The notes below the pieces were generated by a model, which saw nothing but the letters and a program-made list of their open reading frames with translations, made no database searches and was not told the DNA's origin. Below are positions 24,546-35,187 of a stretch of 64,000 nt of DNA, piece by piece. The translations under genes and the position numbers were made by a program. Source of the stretch: Okapia johnstoni (Eukaryota; Chordata; Mammalia; Artiodactyla; Giraffidae); the NCBI GenBank assembly GCA_024291935.2, contig CM044307.1, forward strand, positions 100,817,461 through 100,881,460, read 5' to 3'. The number at the start of each line of letters is the position of its first letter. Position 1 is the first letter of the stretch.

Positions 24546-24949
24546 TTTTTGAAAATAACTGTTAGTACCTTTCTTCTTTATCCTGTTAGTCATTACGTGC
24601 ACCTGACTTGCCCCTATTGGACTATACACATTTCGTGAAGTTATAAATTGTTTTAGCTTCGTTCCCCTTACAATGTTTACAGTAGAGTGATTTGTATATG
24701 CTAAGACAATAAATATCAGTTTAACTGATTATTAAAATTTATTTGTCCTTCCCATTCTGGATAAGTAACAAGAAAAAAAAAAATCCAGAACACACAGGTG
24801 AAATTGAGGCTACAGACAAAGATTGGTAACTTTCCTCCAATTTTATCAGTCCTGTACTAAAATATTAACAACTCTAAAACCATTGATTACGTTGTTTTGT
24901 TCTACAATAGTGTCATATCTAGACACATACATATAAAAACTTACAGAAA
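24546..24949. other. Unassigned sequence
   Basis: No gene-like frame. There is an A-run near 24773-24783. It may continue the L1 remnant, but I see no convincing landmarks. Confidence 0.3.
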
Positions 24950-25085
24950 TAGAATATAAGCTGCATGTAAACTTCACAAGCAAAGAAATCTTATTCTGCT
25001 TTGTTCACTGATGTATCCGAGTGTCTAGAATACTGCCTACCTGATAATAAGCACACCAATATTTGCTGAATAAATACATCTTTCT
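24950..25085 (+). mobile_element. L2 3' end (plus)
   Basis: Diverged L2 terminus: tctagaatactgcctacctg and caatatttgctgaataaata (25050-25075). Confidence 0.6.
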
Positions 25086-25529
25086 ACAAATATGCCTTTA
25101 AATTAATGGCAGGGAACTTAACAAAGCTTCTTACAGTCACAGCTTTAACAGTTTTAAACCCTAATACCTATGAATAAATCCTTTTATAAATAGCTTCTGC
25201 CTAGCATTTTAAAATATTTTTCAAAGTATATCTTCACACAATCTGGAATGGTAATTCTCTTTAACTTAAGTATACAAGTTAGGGAAGCATACACCCTGAA
25301 CTTCGGAGAAAGAAGGTGGCTCCTGAATAGCCTCCTACGATGTACCAAATCAAGTCGACAATCAATGATACAGTATACGACTAAAAATCTTAATTACTTA
25401 ACCTGTATGTCTATGCACCAAACAAATCAAGGAGAGCAATTTCAAAATGTCCACTTCTATTCAAAGTCCTAAGATGAAGTCTTTGAAAAGAGTCATTGTG
25501 AAGAGAACTCTTCACACCATTTAACACTT
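25086..25529. other. Unassigned sequence
   Basis: No gene that I recognise. A 74-codon plus frame (25248-25472) has no domain features. Confidence 0.35.
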
Positions 25530-25800
25530 CCTGAAGCTCTAGAAATCAGTATGTAACATGCTAGGTGCTCAGGCTATAAAGACAAAATTAAGGAACTTAT
25601 ACTTCAGTGAAGAGGCACTCAAGTAAATAAACAATTACAGAACTGTTACAGAAACATGCAAGAGTTCAAGGACGACACACAAGAGGGCTCTAGAACAGGA
25701 ACAAGTTAGGATAAGCTTCTTGGCAGAAGTGACTGCCTGAGATACCTAATCACATAAACCAGAAAACTAGAGGTCATCTCTGAAGGAAAAATTCACTAGT
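25530..25800 (-). mobile_element. L2-like fragment (minus)
   Basis: gctaggtgctcaggctataa (25560), aaggaacttatacttcagtg and agcttcttggcagaagtgac (25713) follow the reverse L2 3' region. Confidence 0.55.
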
Positions 25801-25849
25801 AATCATTCTTATAAGCGTCACCTTTCTTCAGAGCAACTGATCTTCTTCA

Positions 25850-26069
25850 CGGGGGGTCCTACAGTTATTGAAGAACAACTGAAAGACATCTGGATTCTGA
25901 TATGACAGTTGAAGGTCATTTGATTTGTTCCCAGTTCTTAATGATTATAAATAAAGTCACTATAAAATCTGCACATGAGTTTTCATGTGACTGTAGGTTT
26001 TAATTTCTCTTCCAGAGGCAAAAAAGAAAGCTTGTTTTAACTCACTGCTCACTTTTTGGAGTTGTTGCC
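25850..26069 (-). mobile_element. L1 fragment (minus)
   Basis: tgttcccagttcttaatgat, ataaataaagtcactataaaatctgc-like wording and gtttttaattctctt equivalents match the reverse of an L1 3' region. Confidence 0.55.
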
Positions 26070-26094
26070 AAAAAAAAAAAAAAAAAAAAAAAAA
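26070..26094. repeat. A25 homopolymer
   Basis: Uninterrupted run of 25 A. No retroposon with this as its tail is obvious, so it may be an expanded A-tract at the edge of the neighbouring L1 remnant. Confidence 0.95.
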
Positions 26095-26319
26095 GCACAG
26101 GACAACTTGTACAGCATTCTCAAAGGTAAATATTACCAGATAGTAATAATAACATTAATTTATGATATGAATTTGCCAAAAAGATAGAAAGTGAGAAAAT
26201 TTTTAAAGTTAAGTAATTCAATAATTATTTACTAGCAATACAGTAGGCACTAAGATAAATGCTTGGGCTTCACTGGTAGATAAACAAACAGACAAATAAA
26301 TGAATAATTACTCCCTAAG

Positions 26320-27778
26320 AGCCAGTTGGAATTCCAGCTGAGCTATTTCAAACCCTCAAAGATGAAGTTGTGAAAGTGCTGCACTCGATACGCCAGCAAA
26401 TTTGGAAAACTCAGCAGTGGCCACAGGACTGGAAAAGGTCAGTTTTCATTCCAATCCCAAAGAAAGGCAATGCCAAAGAATGCTCAAACTACCACACAAT
26501 TTCACTCATCTCACATGCTAGTAAAGTAATGCTCAAAATTCTCCAAGTCAGGCTTCAGCAATACGTGAACTATGAACTTCCATATCTTCAAGCTGGTTTT
26601 AGAAAAGGCACAGGAAACAGAGATCAAATTGCCAATATCTGCTGGATCACCAAAAAAGGAAGAGAGTTCCAGAAAAAAATCTATTTCTGCTTTATTGATT
26701 ATGCCAAAGCCTTTGACTGTGTGGATCATAATAAACTGTGGAAAATTATGAAAGAGATGGGAATACCAGACCATTTGACCTGTCTCTTGAGAAACCTGTA
26801 TGCAGGTCAGGAAGCGACAGTTAGAACTGGACATGGAACAACAGACTGGTTCCAAATAGGAAAAGGAGTCTGTCAAGGCTGTATATTGTCACCCTGCTTA
26901 TTTAACTTATATGCAGAGTACATCATGAGAAACGCTGGGCTGGAAGAAACACAAGCTGGAATCAAGACTGCCGGGAGAAATATCAATAACCTCAGATATG
27001 CAGATGACACCACCGTTATGGCAGAAAGTGAAGAAGAACTAAAGAGCCTCTTGATGAAAGTGAAAGAGGAGAGTGAAAAAGTTGGCTTAAAGCTCAATGT
27101 TCAGAAAACTAAGATTGTGGCATCTGGTCCCATCACTTCATGGGAAATAGATGGGGAAACAGTGGAAACAGTGTCAGACTTTATTTTTTTGGGCTCCAAA
27201 ATCACTGCTGATGGTGATTGCAGCCATGAAATTAAAAGACGCTTACTCCTTGGAAGGAAGGTTATGACCAACCTAGACAGCATATTAAAAGGCAGAGACA
27301 TTACTTTGCCAACAAAAGTCCATCTAGTCAAGGCTATGGTTTTTCCAGTGGTCATGTATGGATGTGAGAGTTGGACGGTGAAGAAAGCTGAGCACCGCAG
27401 AATTGATGGTTTTGAACTGTGGTGTTGGAGAAGACTCTTGAGAGTCCCTTGGACTGCAAGGAGATCCAATCAATCCATCCTAAAAGAGACCAATCCTGGG
27501 TGTTCATTTGAAGGACTGATGTTGAAGCTGAAACTCCAATACTTTGGCCACCTCATGCGAAGAGTTGACTCATTGGAAAAGACCCTGATGCTGGGTAGGA
27601 TTGGGGGCGGGAGGAGAAGGGGACGACAGAGGATGAGATGGTTGGATGGCATCACCGACTCGATGGACATGGGTTTGGGTAGACTCCAGGAGCTGGTGAT
27701 GGACAGAGAGGCCTGGGGTGCTGAAGTTCATGGCGTCGCAAAGAGTCGGACATGACTGAGCGACTGAACTGAACTGAA
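26320..27778 (+). mobile_element. RTE-BovB, RT domain to 3' end (plus), left arm of inverted repeat
   Basis: 5'-truncated BovB starting at the segment that encodes the PVELFQ-like stretch and ending in the BovB terminus (gcgactgaactgaactgaac, 27760-27779). Almost the whole length is one open frame (26370-27755). It is immediately followed by an oppositely oriented BovB at 27783. Confidence 0.95.
26370..27755 (+). pseudogene. BovB reverse transcriptase fragment, 461 codons
   Basis: The best preserved RT frame in the window. Seen in order: IPIPKKGN (27-34), GFRKG (76-80), motif [10 protein letters not shown] (108-116), GKGVCQGC of motif B (164-171), motif C YADD (210-213), then the long C-terminal region with [14 protein letters not shown] and RQRMRWLDG. 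All catalytic aspartates are present. It lacks the endonuclease and the RT N-terminus, so it is a truncated copy, not an active element. The frame begins at an in-frame Met well inside the domain. Confidence 0.92.
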
Positions 27779-27782
27779 CAGT

Positions 27783-30270
27783 CAGTCAGTCAGTTCAGTC
27801 GCTCAGTCGTGTCCGACTCTTTGCGACGCCATGGACTGCAGCACGTCATGCATTCCTGTCTATAATCAACTCCCAGAGTTCACCCAAACCCATGTCCATC
27901 AAGACGGTGATGCCATCCAACCATCTCATCTTCTGTCGTCCCCTTCTCCTCCTGCCCTCAATCTTTCCCAGGATCAGGGTCTTTTAAAATGAGTCAGCTC
28001 TTCTCATCAGGTGGCCAAAGTACTGGAATTTCAGCTTCAACATCAGTCCTTCCAATGAATATTCAGGACTGATCTCCTTTAAGACGGACTGGTTGGATCT
28101 CCTTGCAGTCCAAGGGACTCTCAAGAGTCTTCTCCAACACCACAGTTCAAAAGCATCAATTCTTTGGCGCTCAGCTTTCTTCACCGTCCAACTCTCACAT
28201 CCATAGATGGCTACTGGAAAAACCATAGCCTTGACTAGACGGACCTTTGTTGGCAAAGTAATGTCTCTGATTGTTAATATGCTGTCTAGGTTAGTCATAA
28301 CTTTCCTTCCAGGGAGTAAGCATCTTTTAATTTCAAGGCTGCAATCATCATCTCCAGTTGATTTAGGAGCCCCCAAAAATAAAGTCTGCCACTGTTTCCC
28401 CATCTATTTGCTATGAAGTGATGAGACCGGATGCCATGATCTTAGTTTTCTGAACATTGAGCTTTAAGCCAACTTTTTCACTCTCCTCTTTCACTTTCAT
28501 CAAGAGGCTCTTTAGTTCTTCTTCACTTTCTGCCATAACGGTGGTGTCATTTGCATATCTGAGCTTATTGATATTTCTCCTGGCAATCTTGATTCCAGCT
28601 TGTGTTTCTTCCAGCCCAGCGTTTCTCATGATGTACTCTGCATATAAGTTAAATAAGCAGGGTGACAATATACAGTCTTGATGTACTCCTTTTCCTATTT
28701 GGAACCAGTCTGTTGTTCCATGTCCAGTTCTAACTGTTGCTTCTTGACTTGCATATAGATTTCTCAGGAGGCAGGTCAGGTAGTCTGGTATTCCCATCTC
28801 TTAAAGAATTTTCCAGTTTGTTGTGATCTACACAGAAAAGGCTTTGGCATAATCAATAAAGCAGAAGAAAATATTTTTCTGGAATTCTCTCTTGCTTTTT
28901 CTATGATCCAGTGGATGTTGACAGTTTGATCTCTGGTTCCTCCGCCTTTCCTAAATCCAGCTTGAACATCTAGAAGTTCTCAGTTCACGTACTGTTGAAG
29001 CCTAGCTTGGAGAATTTTGAGCATTACTTTACTAGCGTGTGACATGAGTGCAACTGTGCGGTAATTTGAGCATTCTTTGGCCTTTGGAATTGGAATGAAA
29101 ATTGACCTTTTCTGGTCCTGTGGCCACTGCCGAGTTTTCCAAATTTGCTAGCATATTTAGTGCAGCACTTTCACAACATCATCTTTCAGGATTTGAAATA
29201 GCTGAACTGGAATTCCATCACCTCCACTAGCTTTGCTCGTAGTGATGCTTCCTAAGGCCCACTTGACCTCGCATTCCAGGATGTCTGGCTCTAGGTGCGT
29301 GATAACACCATCGTGATTATCTGGGTTGTGAAGATTTTTTTTGCATATTCCTTCTGTGTATTCTTGCCACCTCTTCTTAATATCTTCTGCTTCTGTTAGG
29401 TCCATACCATTTCTGTCCTTTATTGAGCCCATCTTTGCATGAAATGTTCCCTTGTTACCTCTAGTTTTCTTGAAGAGATTTCTTTGTCTTTTCCATTCTA
29501 TTTGTTTCCTATATTTGTTGGATCACTGAGGAAGGCTTTCTTATCTCCCCTTGTTATTCTTTGGAACTCTGCATTGAAATGGGTCTATCTTTCATTTTCT
29601 CCTTTGCTTTTCGCTTCTCTTCTCTTCACAGCTATTTGTAAGGCCTCCTCAGACAACCATTTTGCCTTTCTTTTTCTTGGGGATGATCTTGATCCCTGCC
29701 TCCTGTACAATGTCACAAACCTCCATCCACAGTTCTTCAGGCACTCTGCCTATCAGATCTAGTCCCTTGAATCTATTTCTCACTTCCACTGTATAATCAT
29801 AAGGGATTTGATTTAGGTCATACCTGAATGGTCTAGTGGTTTTCCCTATTTTCTTCAATTAAGTCTGAATTTGGCAATAAGGAGTTCATGATCTGAGCCA
29901 CAGTCAGTTCCCGGTCTTGTTTTTGCTGACTCTATAGAGCTTCTCCATCTTTGGCTGCAAAGAATATAATCAATCTGATTTCGGTGTTGCCTGTCTGGTG
30001 ATCTCTGTGTGTAGTCTTCTCTTGTGTTGTTGGAAGAGGGTGTTTTCTATGACCAGTGAGTTCTCTTGGCAAAACTCTGTTAGCCTTTGCTCTGCTTCAT
30101 CGTGTACACCAAGGCCAAATTTGCCTCTTACTCTAGGTATCCCTTGACTTCCTACTTTTGCATTCCAGTCCCCTATGATGAAAATGACATCTTTTTGGGG
30201 CGTTAGTTCTAGAAGGACTTGTAGGTCTTCATAGAACCATTCAACTTCAGCTTCTTCAGCATTACTGTTC
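27783..30270 (-). mobile_element. RTE-BovB, 2.5 kb, endonuclease to 3' end (minus)
   Basis: The other long BovB copy. On the minus strand it runs from the endonuclease region (30270-29870) through the linker (frame 29649-29858) and the region before RT (29157-29432) to the RT core (28411-28797) and the C-terminus (27984-28403). The frame is broken in several places. In the RT core the catalytic motif reads YAND instead of YADD and motif B reads HQDC instead of QGC. The enzyme would be inactive even without the frameshifts. Confidence 0.94.
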
Positions 30271-31389
30271 TGAAGAAGTAGACTTCAGTGGCTTCATATC
30301 TAGCTTTTTGAAAAGCAAATATCCCTAGGAACTATTAAGCGACAAATAAGGGACAAATAAAAGTGTGTAGTAGAGATGTAAACCAGAAAGCAAGGTGAGA
30401 AAAGAACTATTATTTAATTCTTCAAGACACATTGGAGCATCTTTACTTTGCTAGAAGTGACTACCAAGACCACACAAGCTTTAATACAAATACAAAAACA
30501 TTTCCAAAACTTAAAATAGAAAAATTCATGTTTGAAAATCCACTTTAACACGTTATGCTGTAATTCAATTCACAGATGGCTTGGCTAATCTTTCTTCCAG
30601 CTGCCATGTTATCAAAATAACCTCTCTTCACTAATTTTATTCGTGTTTTATTATAGCTATTATATTCCTGCTTGCTATACTTAAAAGCCATCAAACAATT
30701 TTTACAGGTCAGTTTCCAAATTTCTTTGTAAATATCTGTGTAAAAGTAAAACTGAAAAGCCCACTACTCTAAATACCGTACCACGAGAGCTTAATATTAT
30801 ACACTAATGGTAACAACAGTTGAGTGCTGGAGGTACATAAAGAAAAACTGCTCAAATATCCTACTCTAGAATGTTTTTCTTCTTTTCATCTTCCTTTTAC
30901 CTGAAGCGGAGGCATCATAGTACTTGTGTATTCCAAATCTTCTTCCTTCCCTTTCTGGGAAATCATTTTCCAAGCTTATATTATCCACATTTACAAAAAG
31001 GGACACAAGCTCAGAGAGACAATGTAAGAACAGGTAAAAAACAGCATGGGAAAGACTTAACCTAAGACAGTACCAGTGTTCTTTACAGCTATCAATACCT
31101 TCCCTCTATTTTCAGTGATAGATTTGACTAGTGATTTGTTACTTGGTATTATAACTATGTTTCCAATTAAACATATTTTGTTTGTACATCTGTTTTAAGT
31201 TTTTGCTTCATTCCTAAGTCCTGTGTATTTTTAATGATGATTTTTGAATCAGGCATTTTCTACTGAAAAACCACTAAAATAATTATGAAAAGGATTTCAT
31301 TAATATTTTTTAAATTTATACAATTTATCTGTAATATATTTAAATGCTAAAAACTATCTGTACCACTACACTCAACTGAAAGGGGCTGG
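30271..31389. other. Mostly unassigned sequence with a MIR-like patch
   Basis: No gene-like frame. Around 30975-31030 the wording tattatccacatttacaaaa then aagctcagagagacaatgta resembles a MIR core in the minus orientation. The rest is unassigned AT-rich DNA. Confidence 0.4.
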
Positions 31390-31690
31390 TAATGTGTATA
31401 GTACAAGTGAGGCTAGAGTAAAATAGACTTCCATTTCAAGTGAGCAGTCAGATTGGTGCAATCCTTTGGGAGCAATTTGGTTAGGCTTACAGTATATCGT
31501 TAAAAAAAAAATTCCTTCATTTTGATCCAGAAGATTCAGTTCCGAGAATCTATGCTTAAGAAATCATTCCACTTTCATTGAAAAAGTTCTTATACCTTAA
31601 GATGCTTATCAAAACATGAGTGCCAAAGCAAGCACAGAATAAATACTTGCTGGCTGAATGAACAAATGAATGAATGAGTGAGCTATGAAT
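31390..31690 (+). mobile_element. Old L1 or L1-like fragment (plus)
   Basis: gagcaatttggttaggctta and agttccgagaatctatgctt recall the L1M 3' region in sense orientation. At 31640-31680 ctgaatgaacaaatgaatga resembles an L2 terminus. Identity is uncertain. Confidence 0.35.
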
Positions 31691-32254
31691 AATGAAAACT
31701 TAGAATTATAAACATCCTAAATCTATTATTATTATTTTTTTTTACAACTGGAAGACTGCTATATTCTACGGTGCAGTGATCTATAAGGGTTCATAGCATT
31801 TTATTTATCTTTTAAGACTTTTAACTTTGTACTGAGATATAGCCAATTAACAAACTATGTTGTGAGTTTCAGATAAACAGCAAAATGACTCAGCCATACA
31901 TATACATGTATTCTGTCTGCCCCAAACTCCTGTCCCATTTAGGCTGCCACATAACATTGAGCAGAGTTCCATGTGCTATACAGTAGGTCCCTGTGGGTTC
32001 ACCATTTAAAATATAGCACTGTGTACAAGTCCATCCCAAGCTCTCTAACTATCCCTTTCCCCATCATCTCCCCCACACCTGGCCCCTCACAACCGTACGC
32101 TTGTTCTTAAGGTCTGTGAGTCTGTTTTTGTTTTGTAAGTTCATTTGTATTCGTTTCTTTTTAGATTCCACAACACAATATACTTTTATAATTAAATAAT
32201 TTTTTAAGTCTGGGTTCCTTAATGGCATGATTATTATGAGATTCATTCATGATT

Positions 32255-32791
32255 TCAGTCACGAAATTAAAAGACACTTGCTCCTTGGAAGATAGCTATG
32301 ACAAACCTGGACATGTATTAAAAAGCAGAGACATCACTTTGCTAACAAAGATCCATAAAGTCAAAGCTATGGTTTTTCCAGTAGTCATGGATGTGAGAGT
32401 TGGACTATAAAGAAGGCTGAGAGCTGAAGAATTGATGCTTTCAAACTGTGCTGCTGGAGAAGACTCTTGAGAGTTCCCTGGACAACAAGACGATCAAACC
32501 AGTCAATCATAATGGAAATCCAACCCTGAATATTCATTGGAAGGACTGATGCTGAAGCCCCAATACTTTGGCCACCTTATGAAAAAGCTGACTCACTGGA
32601 AAAGACCTTGATGCCAGGAAAGATTGAGGGCAAAAGAAGGGGGTGACAGGGAATGAGATGTTTGAATGGCATCACTGACTTAATGGACATGAGTTTCAGC
32701 GAACTCCGGGAGATAGTGAAGAACAGGGAAGCTTGCCGTGTTGCAGTTCATGGGGTCACAAAGAGTTAGACATGACTTAGCAACTGAACAA
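32255..32791 (+). mobile_element. RTE-BovB 3' end, older subtype (plus)
   Basis: Begins at the CSHEIKR-coding segment in a frameshifted state and ends gacatgacttagcaactgaa. Stops and small deletions are frequent. It lies inside the L1 at 31800-33868. Confidence 0.88.
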
Positions 32792-32908
32792 CATGTTATA
32801 TATATATTAATAGTTCATTCCTTTTTACTGATAAGCATATTCTATTGTATAAATACACCACAATTGTTGTATCCATTTACCTGTTGATGGACAGTTGGAT
32901 GGGCTTCA

Positions 32909-33115
32909 CTGGTGGCTCAGTGGTAAAGAATCCACCTGCAACGCAGGACACGAAGATATGTGGGTTCAATCCCTGGGTAGGGAACATCCCCTGGAGGAGG
33001 AAATGGCAACCCACACCAGTATTCTTGCTGGAAAAATCCCATAGACAGAGAAGCCTGGTGGGCTACAGTCCATAGTGTCACAAAGAGTCAGACACGACTG
33101 AGTATGCATGCACAG
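32909..33115 (+). mobile_element. Bov-tA SINE (plus) inside L1
   Basis: tRNA-derived head (gcttcactggtggctcagtg) followed by the BovA unit (cccacaccagtattcttgct to cagacacgactgagtatgca). Flanking acagttggat and acatttggat look like a decayed 10-bp target duplication. Confidence 0.94.
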
Positions 33116-33499
33116 ACATTTGGATTATTCCCAGTCTTGGCTATCACAAATAAAACTGCTACGAACACTCTTGAACAAGTCTCTGTAGAGACACAGTTCT
33201 TTTCCCGTGAATAAATATCTAGGGGGAGAACAGCTGGATCAAAAGGTAGATGTAAGGAGGCTCCTTAATTTTTTAAGAAGGTACCAAACTGTTTTCCAAA
33301 GCAATTTTACCATTTCGCATTCCTACCAGCAATGTCTAAAAGGTCTAGTTCCTCTATATCCTCACCAATACTTGGTATAGTCCGTCTTTTGAATTTAACC
33401 CATTAAATTAAAGTGTGTAGTGCTATATCATTGTGGTTTTAATTTGCAGTTTCTTAGTGAATAATGTTATTGAGTATCTTTTATACTTCTTAGGTATTC

Positions 33500-33546
33500 A
33501 TGTATGTGTGTGTGTATATATATGTATATATATACACACACACATG
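33500..33546. repeat. (TG)n(TA)n(CA)n microsatellite
   Basis: Self-complementary alternating tract: TG units, then TATA, then CACA, inside the L1 remnant. Confidence 0.9.
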
Positions 33547-33874
33547 CTATAAAGAGTCTGTTTAAATCTTTTGCCCACTTAAACAAATTGGGTTGTTTCA
33601 CATTTTTGAGGTTTGAGAGTTAAAAAAAATATTCTGGAAACAAGGCTTTTATCAGATATATGCTTTGTAAAAAGTTTCCCCTGGTTTGTGGCTTGTCTTT
33701 TAACTCTCTTAATAGTGACTTTTGAAAAACAAAGGTTTTTGATTATCGTGAGGTTCAATTGATCAATTCGTTCTTTTATGAATTGTGCTTTTGGTACTGT
33801 AGCTAGGAAATCTTATCTAATTCAACATATTTTCGCCTCTGTATTATCCTAGAATTTTAAGTTTTTATTAATAC

Positions 33875-34137
33875 TCTTTTGTTGTTTATTGACTTTGGCT
33901 GCACTGGGTCTCTGTTGCTGTGAGCAGGCTTTCTCTAACCATGGAGAGTGAGGGTTACTTTCTAGCTGCGGAGCACGGACTTCTCACTGCTGGGGCTTCT
34001 CCTGTGGTGGAGCACAGGCTCCAGGGCACACAGGCTTCCGTAGTTGAGGCCTACAGGCTCCAGAGCACAGGCTCAATAGTTGTGGTGCACAGGCTTATTT
34101 GCCCTGGGGGACGTGGGATCTTTCCAGATTAGGGATC
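33875..34137 (-). mobile_element. CHR-2 type SINE (minus)
   Basis: Reverse of the artiodactyl tRNA-Glu SINE: ttgactttggctgcactggg, ggcttctcctgtggtggagc, then gcacaggctcaatagttgtg and gtgggatctttccagattag. A 70-codon frame at 33920-34132 is chance inside it. Confidence 0.88.
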
Positions 34138-34429
34138 GGGATTCATGGCATTTTAAATGGAATGATCTCCACCATTAACCTAAGGAGCATTCAGACTGCT
34201 TGTTACCATAAACTTCCGAAAGAATAGAAGATATCGTTATATCTTTATATAAATGGGTCTCCGGGACTGGAAATGTTTAGTCAGGATACTAACTCATAGT
34301 TCATTTTTCCTATATAAAGATTTCTTTAATCAATGTTAAATTTTATAGAGTCTTGCAGAGTAAAAAGTGGAATCTTTCCTAAAATTTACTTCTATCTAAA
34401 ACAGGATGATGATCCAAAGCATTGCATTT

Positions 34430-34600
34430 AATTATTTCAAATCTTCAGAGAGCACAATGTTTGTGGTGCTGTAAGTATCAATGATAACCACCATACATAA
34501 ACTAGGTGCTAGTTTTACTTTTATTCCAAAATAGGCAGAGAACAGTTAATAAGAGAAAAAAAAGATGGATTTGAACTTTCTACTGAAACTAGTAAATGCT
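34430..34600 (-). repeat. MIR-like fragment (minus), weak
   Basis: gcatttaattatttcaaatc, then aactaggtgctagttttact and ggcagagaacagttaataag, and later gatggatttgaact, keep the order of MIR landmarks in reverse but are heavily diverged. Confidence 0.4.
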
Positions 34601-34643
34601 TTACTTGTTGTCTTTTCATTTTTTATCTTTCTGTCATCCACAG

Positions 34644-34758
34644 TCCTATAAAACGCAGAAGTTCTAAACTTGGAATCAGATTATCCAATGAAAACAAACA
34701 AGCTTTTAGTAATGGAAAAAATGACTTAATAGAAGAGCAGAAGCTAGCAGAAAAGAAG
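34644..34758 (+). CDS. Exon-like open segment of unknown gene
   Basis: A 115-base segment preceded by a strong polypyrimidine tract and acceptor (tttttatctttctgtcatcc then acag, ending 34643) and followed by AAG|gtatat (donor at 34759). Skipping one base, the interior encodes 38 residues with no stop, opening PIKRRSSKLGIRLSNENKQA and ending EEQKLAEKK. It is rich in Lys, Glu and Asn, as many coding exons are. The strand is opposite to PPP1R12A. I do not recognise the protein. It could be an exon of an antisense or transposed gene, a fossil exon, or chance. The open frame actually continues past the donor for eight codons and upstream to a stop near 34511. Confidence 0.3.
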
Positions 34759-34895
34759 GTATATGATCCCATATATGTAAACTGAAAATGACACAAAAGC
34801 ATTTAATAAGGCTTTTTATATGATGTCTTCTGACAAGGGAACATCTAAAAGAACATAATGGAATCATAAAATACTAATAAGACTACTGACCTGTT

Positions 34896-35176
34896 CAGTT
34901 CAATTCAGTCACTCAGTCGTGTCCGACTCTTTGTGACCCCATGGACTGCAATACGCCAGGCTTCCCTGTCCATCACCAACTCCTGTAGCTTACTCAAACT
35001 CACGTCCATTGTCGATGATGCCATCCAACCATCTCATCCTCTGTCATTCCCTTCTCCTCCTGCCTTCAATCATTCCCAGCATTCAAGGTCTTTTCAAATG
35101 AGTCAGTTCTTCGCATCAGGTGGCCAAAGTATTGGAGTTTCAGCTTCAGCATAAGTCCTTCCAATGAATATTCAGG
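34896..35176 (-). mobile_element. Short RTE-BovB 3' end (minus) with TSD
   Basis: Starts with cagttcaattcagtcactca, the BovB terminus in reverse, and is truncated after 281 bases. An 11-bp duplication (actgacctgtt) flanks it at 34885-34895 and 35177-35187. Confidence 0.94.
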
Positions 35177-35187
35177 ACTGACCTGTT

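Larger units (their letters stand above)
26320..29230. repeat. Giant inverted repeat, arms about 1.4 kb
   Basis: The plus BovB (26320-27772) and the first part of the minus BovB (27790 to about 29230) cover the same BovB interval, tail to tail, with a spacer of about 17 bases around 27773-27789. Near the centre the arms pair almost perfectly (27731-27772 with 27790-27831, one mismatch that I can see). Further out there are small indels. Confidence 0.92.
31800..33868 (-). mobile_element. L1 (minus), interrupted by BovB and Bov-tA
   Basis: Starts as the reverse of an L1 3' UTR (gttccatgtgctatacagta, 31967) and continues after each insertion: gatggacagttggat (32886) resumes at catttggattattcccagtc (33117), then accaaactgttttccaaagc, atcattgtggttttaatttg and ttgcccacttaaacaaattg. 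BovB fills 32255-32791 and a SINE fills 32909-33115. No frame survives. Confidence 0.88.

Noticed and set aside
26320..30270. Single BovB inverted by twin priming
   Set aside because: Twin priming would give different parts of one element in opposite orientation; here both copies have their own 3' terminus and cover the same interval.
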